Shown: piece by piece, positions 58,601 to 64,000 of the stretch
How the letters are laid out: each line of letters opens with the position of its first letter
How positions within the stretch are numbered: position 1 is the stretch's first letter
DNA from: Dichetophora obliterata
Taxonomy: Eukaryota > Arthropoda > Insecta > Diptera > Sciomyzidae
Direction of reading: 5' to 3'
Length of the DNA stretch: 64,000 nt
Assembly (NCBI GenBank): GCA_963920525.1
Contig: OY986435.1
Location: 176,856,266 to 176,920,265 of the forward strand
The notes under the pieces: generated by a model
The model's database searches: none
The model's input: the letters and a program-made list of their open reading frames with translations, nothing else
What the model was told of the DNA's origin: nothing
Translations under genes and position numbers: made by a program

Positions 58601-61600
58601 TTCCTTAAAGCATCACTGAATACATTCGGGCCGCCTACTTCCACATATTAGCTGCGTTTTTTTCCAGTCTTTGGAACCAATTGCATTAACTTTTATGTAA
58701 ACATTACTTAAATAATTTTTTTTTTAATGCTACATATCATGGTATAACTAGAGAAGGCAGATGCATTTCGGACTGCGTTCTCTATCTCAGAACCAAATTT
58801 TCAAAGTCAGCTTTTTGCGAAGGAGAACAAAAGGAAATCAATGGCCGCATTCAGCGGAGTCAACAGTTGATAGGGGTCGTCCATAAACTACGTTACTGAT
58901 TTTCCGGTTTTTTTACCCCCTCCCCCTGCGTTACTTTTCGTAGTGCTTTTCAAAACCCCTCCCCCCCATAAAGTAACGTGACATATGAAATTAATTCATT
59001 CGAATGATTATATATTTTGACTAGCTCTGACAATTTTCACTAGTATTAGTGACTAGTATGACTAGATACATTAAAGGAACAATTGGAAAAAAATCAATAA
59101 TTAATATCATCTGTAAAAGCTATTCCATCTGCGATCCAAGATTTGATGCTCTCAATCACTGGGATAGAAGAAGCTGGTAGCTTTGTTGAGGATTCTTCAA
59201 AATAGAATTATTCATCAGATTCTATGTCGACCTATTCAGGTGAATCTTCATTTCTAACGCAAAGAAATTCACCTGGTCTTTGCAGAGTACCCTTAAAGGC
59301 TGCACCCGAGCTGCACCAACTTCTGTGTTTTTGTGTAAATGCTTTCTGAATATTGATTTATTTAAATAGTATTTTTTATTCCGATTTATTGTAAACGATA
59401 TAATACAAACTTATGGCAATTCATAGAAGTTTTAAAAACGAAATACAAGCCGCAGGTAGGACACGACCTTGAACCGATTTCTTCTTTCTGAGAAGGACAG
59501 TACATGTCATACGGTATCTCCTTTGATCAAGAACATTCAGGCCTTAACGTCAAAGCCTGTCGCAAAAGCAAAGGCCCAAATTTTTCAGACGTGTGCTGAG
59601 ATGGTGAAGGAATACCAAAAGGTTCCTGTGTCAAGGGAAAGGCGGTGGAAGAAATCTTTGAAACAAAATTTAACTATCAATTTAAACGATCAAACATAAA
59701 CATGTAAGGTTAAAAATTTTTGAAATGATTGTGTTATTAATTAGAGGTTTTTCGTCGATTTTTTTAATTTTTGGTAACGTTACAATATCTAAACACCTTC
59801 CCCCCCCCCCCTAAATTGGTAACGTAGTTTGTGGACGACTCCATAACTGGCTGTGGTGTTAAAATTCGCTGAATGATAATATTATGGGAGCGCTCACTAA
59901 AACTAATCAGGTAGCTTACTCCATTTAGTTGAGTGAAAAATTGTATTCTTCATCAACACAACTGCTGACTTTTCAAGCAGTGATGTGATTCGTATGTAGT
60001 GAAAAATCCCGATTGCGTTTCGATTAAGACCTTTTTATCACATCAAAAGGACACAAAAAACACATAGCATTACACTTTTTTTTAAGTTTTTATTTTATTA
60101 TCCAATGTTTAAAAAGAAATAGTTTTAGAAACTTCTTATATTAAAGTATACAATTAGAACTTAAAATTAAATTAAACTCGAAATCAAAAACGTTCTGAAA
60201 TAGACCAAATATCCCAAAAAAGGCAAAAATCAAATCAATGTGTTCACAAGTGTCAGATGCTGCTACTGAGGCTGTTAAATTAATGAACACAAAAAGAATG
60301 CACCAAATTCGAGTGAGCACCTATGCAATTAAATTATTTACATAATTAAACAATTACATATAATTATTAAATGAAATAATTTTCAACTTTTCTAACGCTT
60401 AGAGTAATAACACATTCAGAGAAAAACAGTTGACACTGCTGAATGCGCCCAGTTTTAGAGCGGTAGTGTTAGAGCGGATAGCCGGGAGAGCACATTCAGC
60501 CCTAACACTACCTTGTCCTGTCTCTCCGAAATGCATCTACCTTCTCTAGTTATACTATGCTACAAAGAATCGAAAAATGGCTCTCAAAAATTGTTTGACA
60601 GCTTTTATTTAATTTATTTTATTTAAATACTAGCAAATACCCGCTGCTTCGCCTGCGGTAAAAAATATTAAATACCATTTAAAAATATAAAGTCTTTAAA
60701 TTAAAGTATTTCGTTGAATTCGATTTAAATAAGAAAAGCAAATATTAAAAAAAGATTAACCCTTCTTTAAAAAAAAATATGCAAGTCGTATAGAAAAGTA
60801 AAAATTATATTATAGAATAAGATGGTTGAAGTACCTTTGAATCGAAAATAAAAACTGGATTATAGTAGTTTCAAAATTAAAAGTTTAACACTCATAAAAA
60901 TTGTATATGTATGAAAAAGCTCCCTCGCAATGAAGTTCCCTTTTTATATTTAAAGCAATTGCTAGCAAAACAAAAGTTGTTTTATTAATTTTATAACTTG
61001 ACCTTTAAGTGTTTCGTTGTTATATATGTATTTTGTTTTTGTTTTAGGACTGTGATTTAATAAATTATTAGAAAAACTTCTTTCTTAGCTTTGAATTATT
61101 ATATTTTGTAAATTTTTAGTTTTCTAAATTTTTCGAACATCTTCAGGAGAATGGTATAATTTAAATAAAAAATTGTTGAAAAATTTACACATTTTTCAGC
61201 TGCTGTTGTCTTTATCTGAGTAGACATCATACAAATCGACTCCTTTGCACGAAATTAAGGTATGTGCCATTTTTTCGAAATTAACTTTTTGATGCAAACT
61301 TGTACTACACTCTAGAACGCATCACCCGGTAAAATATTGAAGCTGAAATCCTTATAAAAAATTAGTTAATTATCTAAGACAGTGATCGACAGCTTTGCCC
61401 CGAAAGCTTCCCACCAAAACTCCTTGCTTTGGTGGTAAAAGTTTTTGGAGCAAATCTGTCGATCACTGATCAAAGAACATGTTAAATTTTGTTTTGATAT
61501 TGCAAGCTAAGCACAGAAAGCACGAATAAAAATAAAGCTCTTCTGTAAAATTTGGTATTTGGCACATACGATAATTTCGCGCAATGGGGTTGAAATTACT

Positions 61601-64000
61601 TTACACTTCGAACATAACTTTTCAAAAGAGAAAATCGATAGAAAATTTTACGTTTGCAACGCTAGAAATAACATAAAATTTTCACTTAGTTTTTTCGTCG
61701 ACTTAAATTTAGCCGAATTTTGCATTGCTACACATCCTATATACAAAAAATGCCTAGAAAAAGTATTTGAAGAGTAACAACAAGTAACAACAGCAAGTAT
61801 TCTGGCGATCGCACACAATTTCAAATTGTTGAAAAAACAAAGTGAATTCGGCGAATTACAACAATCATGAAAGCATTGAAGTTGTTATCCGTTAAAATTA
61901 ACCGCAATTCTGCAATAGCAAACATGATACATACCTCACTTAGAAGTAAAAAGGAAGTTTTTAAAATTTCAAAAAACAAACTTCTAAACTAAGCATTACA
62001 ATTATAACCTGCCTTCCATCGGCAGGCCTGCTTTTTTTTCATCTGGGATACCAGAGATGCCTACACACTCTTTTGAAAAATTTTTATTGAATTTTTACAC
62101 CGATTGGTGTTTCAGGGAGTCCTACACCGTTTGGTGTTAAAAAAACACCGTGTCAAAGTGCTAGAATTTAATATCCGTAAAAGCATATTTTTTTCATACC
62201 GGTCGGAGTAAAAAAGTAAATATCAGATAGGGTGTTTGTTTTGTACCCTGTTAGGTGTTTATTTATAATTGAAAGTGACATTAGTTTAAAGGATGTCTTT
62301 TACAATTTTTATTTATTGAAATAGTTAAAAAAATTGTTAACTATATAAAATGAACACTAAGGTAATTCCAAAGAGATTGGTCTGATAGACCGCCCGAGTG
62401 AACCCAGAAACACGAGCTGGTGGCACCAGGACGTGTATTTCCCCTGAACACTTCCTATTAAATTACCTAAAATAAAAAGGATTAAGCACCTAACATCGCG
62501 ACGGTGCCCAATAGAAGTGAGCCCTATCAAATATATCGCACTACGTTGAATTCCGCCCAGGTGTTCTAATGAGGCCTTTGAAGCCCCACTCCAAATGTGA
62601 GAATAAGAGAAAACATTGCTCCAGCATTGATCAGTGCGTTACTAAACGGGACCATTTAAATTTTTCTGTCTGAACTTCATACACAATATGTAAAAAACTT
62701 ACTTTTAAATCTTTAATCAAGAAAATCTAAATCTTTATTCAAGATTTTGACTTTCAGTCTTGAGAAATTTCAATTTTTAATTTGTTTGTCAATGAGAATG
62801 TGATTTCAACATTGCTTTTCTTCTTTGCCTTTCTCATTTCACACCGATCAGATAAGTTTGTCATTTTACCCCGAATAAGCGGTGTGAATTTATTTTTGAA
62901 ATTTTTTAGTGTGTAAAAAAAGTTGGGCATCGCTTCTATATACCTCGCTTCGAAGCGACGCGGCATTTTAATTATAGCTACAAAAAATCTGAATGCTCGT
63001 AAACGTAGCCTTGGTTTTTTTGGTGGCTAATAGTTAACCAGAATTTTGCAGTGATACATACCTCAATTAGAAGTAACGAGGAAGTTTTTAAAATTTGAAA
63101 ATGTAGGCATCTAAAATTAGCATTCGAATTATAACCTGGCAAATGCCTTCCATGGGCAGGCTTCTTTGTTTTTCATCTGGGTAGGTTAACTGCATCTGTA
63201 TCTATGACGAAACGAAGGCTGAACGCGGTGCAAGACACGGTAAGCAAAACATTTTTCCATATCGAAAATATGTTGCTCGTTTCTTTAACGGCGTTGAACC
63301 TTCGTTTTGGTATACATAAATATGCAGTAAGTTTAAAAATATCGCAATTACAATTTGAAAATATGTATGCGTATTTTTCTGAAAATATCTGCGACCAAAT
63401 AGCGGCACAACTTCGCCACATTTTCCGAAATTTTTAAAAATATCTGACCACTATAAAAATAATTTTATAAGAGTAACTTTGGACACTGCAACACAGAACA
63501 ATCTGGGCACATTTCAGCACATTGAACAAAATCAATAATAGTACAGCTTTCTTCAAGCACATGCATTTTAATTAAAAACCCTTTACTTCTTCTCCACAGC
63601 GAAAAACTGGCAAGCCTGTGTCGCTGCTGCTACTATGCGAATTCTGCGAGCGCCTCATCACATTGCGTCAGCCATCAACAGCAGCCATTCAATGACTCGT
63701 CCTCAACTTCTTCCTCCATGCTGCTTATCGACGATGCTGCTGTCACAAACACGACGCACAGTGCTCAATCCACCAACTCAGCCACCGCATTACGTTCACT
63801 TGACGATTTAGAGCTAGAGACTGATTCAACGCATCAGCAGCAACGTCGCTACACATGTCACCATCACCTGTTGAACAATGTTGACACCACCACTTCGATC
63901 GACATGGGCCTCATCAATAGGCTAGCGCTCGACTCTGAAATTCACTCGCTCATACAACGAAGTCCATTTGCCAATCAGCTGCTCTATTGCAAAAATCGCA
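55416..64000 (+). CDS. cdi: TESK/LIMK-type protein kinase, center divider orthologue (partial; five exons)
   Basis: Five exons (55416-55614, 55685-55770, 55848-56103, 56176-57899, 63600 to beyond 64000) join in frame with GT-AG introns to give about 888 codons. The kinase part runs from just after the N-lobe: RFMGVCVQ, the HRDLTSKN catalytic loop (Asp at residue 62 of the visible part), DFGLA (residue 84), GSPYWVSPE activation segment and DVFSFG. This pattern is that of testis-specific protein kinases, dual-specificity enzymes of the TKL group. TESK1 phosphorylates cofilin and so controls actin turnover. In Drosophila the single orthologue is center divider, known from midline expression. The glycine-rich loop and ATP-binding Lys exons were not found upstream. 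A long Ser/Gly/Ala-rich tail follows the kinase. The gene is incomplete at both window ends. Confidence 0.92.
55685..55770 (+). CDS. cdi: cdi exon b: Mg-binding DFG segment
   Basis: 86 nt between TTACAG and GTAAGT. It encodes [20 protein letters not shown] then LAAKIPDK, completing HRDLTSKN and providing the metal-binding DFG. It ends two bases into a His codon. Too short to be seen as an isolated ORF; found by following the kinase frame. Confidence 0.92.
55848..56103 (+). CDS. cdi: cdi exon c: activation segment and C-lobe
   Basis: 256 nt between TTTCAG and GTAAGT. Encodes [40 protein letters not shown] and [20 protein letters not shown], ending LRLAFYCCI. It holds the APE-equivalent SPE and the DVFSFG F-helix motif. 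An apparent start at 55810 is intronic. Confidence 0.92.
56176..57899 (+). CDS. cdi: cdi exon d: end of kinase domain and long low-complexity tail
   Basis: A 1724-nt exon after TTTCTAG. It starts [19 protein letters not shown], the last kinase helix with the conserved RP, then leaves the domain. The tail is Ser/Thr/Gly/Ala-rich with acidic ([14 protein letters not shown]) and Pro-rich (PPTPPPPPA) runs. Islands look conserved: [47 protein letters not shown] and [22 protein letters not shown] and similar motifs look like phosphorylation or 14-3-3 sites (inference). The donor GTGAGT begins at 57900, so the TGA at 57901-57903 lies in the intron and is not the stop codon. Codon use is GC-richer than the flanking DNA. 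Confidence 0.92.
58430..58555. mobile_element. hairpin MITE, copy 2
   Basis: A 126-bp near-palindrome with outer arms ATTTTGTATATTGAAAACGC and the near-complement, and inner arms ACCAACGACAAG. It is the same family as 7114-7244 (shared ACCAACGACAAG, GAAGCAATACTTTTT and TATAC loop). Confidence 0.75.
58743..60554. mobile_element. TA-flanked TIR element, about 1.8 kb, with nested element
   Basis: The element is 58745-60552. Ends are TAACTAGAGAAGGCAGATGC and the inverted copy with one change, continuing through ATTTCGGA. TA lies on both flanks. A second TIR element (58872-59843) is inserted inside it. No transposase was recognised. Confidence 0.7.
58872..59843. mobile_element. TIR element with GTCGTCCAYAAACTACGTTAC ends
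   Basis: GGTCGTCCATAAACTACGTTAC at the left and the near-complement at the right, each followed inward by C- or G-rich runs (CCCCCTCCCCC; complement at the right). The open stretch at 59469-59699 (76 codons) has mixed composition but no family I recognise. Ends of this type are common in insect genomes; superfamily not assigned. Confidence 0.65.
61372..61476. mobile_element. tiny hAT-type MITE, 89 bp
   Basis: The element is 61380-61468. Ends are CAGTGATCGACAGCTTTGC and the inverted CAGTGATCGACAGATTTGC. Flanks ATCTAAGA and ATCAAAGA match at seven of eight positions, consistent with an old 8-bp hAT duplication. It folds as a hairpin. Confidence 0.75.
61905..63185. repeat. direct repeat pair, about 140 bp, 1.1 kb apart
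   Basis: 61908-62046 and 63045-63183 share GATACATACCTCA, TTAGAAGTAA, GGAAGTTTTTAAAATTT, TTATAACCTG, CCTTCCAT.GGCAGGC and TTTTTCATCTGGG in order. They are probably two diverged members of one dispersed repeat, or duplicated ends of one element. Confidence 0.6.
63600..64000 (+). CDS. cdi: cdi exon e: tail continues beyond window
   Basis: The acceptor is TTCTCCACAG. The first base completes an Asn codon from exon d, and the frame stays open to the window end with no stop. It encodes [20 protein letters not shown], Gln- and Ser-rich stretches, [14 protein letters not shown], then [20 protein letters not shown] and [12 protein letters not shown]-rich coding composition contrasts sharply with the AT-rich intron before it. 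Confidence 0.88.

Larger units (their letters stand above)
57900..63599 (+). other. cdi: cdi intron (5.7 kb) filled with repeats
   Basis: Bounded by GTGAGT and TCCACAG. It holds a hairpin MITE, a nested pair of TIR elements, an 89-bp hAT-type MITE and a roughly 140-bp direct repeat pair. 62100-62150 repeats CACCGATTGGTGT-like words. 62340-62660 and 60600-61370 show nothing identifiable. Confidence 0.75.

Overview
The window reads as a transposon-choked stretch of a higher-fly (Diptera, Brachycera) genome. The evidence is very AT-rich DNA, GT-AG introns, a recognisable fly kinase gene, and many mariner, Tc1, hAT, piggyBac-like, Transib-like and Harbinger-like elements. The repeat style suits a large, repeat-rich fly genome such as a tephritid fruit fly, but the species is inference only.

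The one host gene I can support is the 3' half of a TESK/LIMK-type kinase, the apparent orthologue of Drosophila center divider (cdi). It lies on the + strand as five exons (55416-55614, 55685-55770, 55848-56103, 56176-57899 and 63600 to beyond the window end). The exons join in frame and give the kinase catalytic loop, DFG, activation segment and C-lobe, then a long low-complexity tail. The N-lobe exons must lie upstream. I did not find them here, so some or all of 1-55415 may be cdi intron or intergenic DNA.

The rest is layered mobile DNA. 1-5 kb: Tc1 relic, a MITE carrying a degenerate tRNA-Asp-like cassette, and a Transib-like MITE with a 5-bp TSD. 6-14 kb: foldback MITEs, two inverted TTAA-flanked MITEs, a TA-flanked MITE and tRNA-like fragments. 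15.5-18.8 kb: an element with an 8-bp TSD and GCATAT minisatellite ends, split by a 1.5 kb TAA-flanked Harbinger-like MITE. 21-27 kb: TIR elements and minisatellites. 30.1-36.8 kb: a stack of nested insertions with a near-perfect palindrome, two mariner copies (one intact ORF, one with two frameshifts) and a decayed insect gene interrupted by the intact mariner. 37-40.6 kb: Penelope-like inverted arms with a hammerhead-like core, a coding relic split by a TTAA MITE, a LINE reverse-transcriptase scrap, and a hAT element with an 8-bp TSD. 40.7-46.5 kb: a long-TIR element with a minus-strand pseudogene, then a Mutator-like transposase pseudogene in a 2.8 kb TTAA-flanked element. 48.7-50 kb: a Tc1/Tc3-like pseudogene. 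54.2-55.3 kb: a hAT relic ending 115 bp before the first visible cdi exon. The 5.7 kb cdi intron (57.9-63.6 kb) holds more MITEs.

Many insertions can be dated against each other, because target-site duplications, intact partner arms or reading frames preserve the pre-insertion sequence. No bacterial operon, CRISPR array or rRNA is present. All calls were made by eye; no database search was run.
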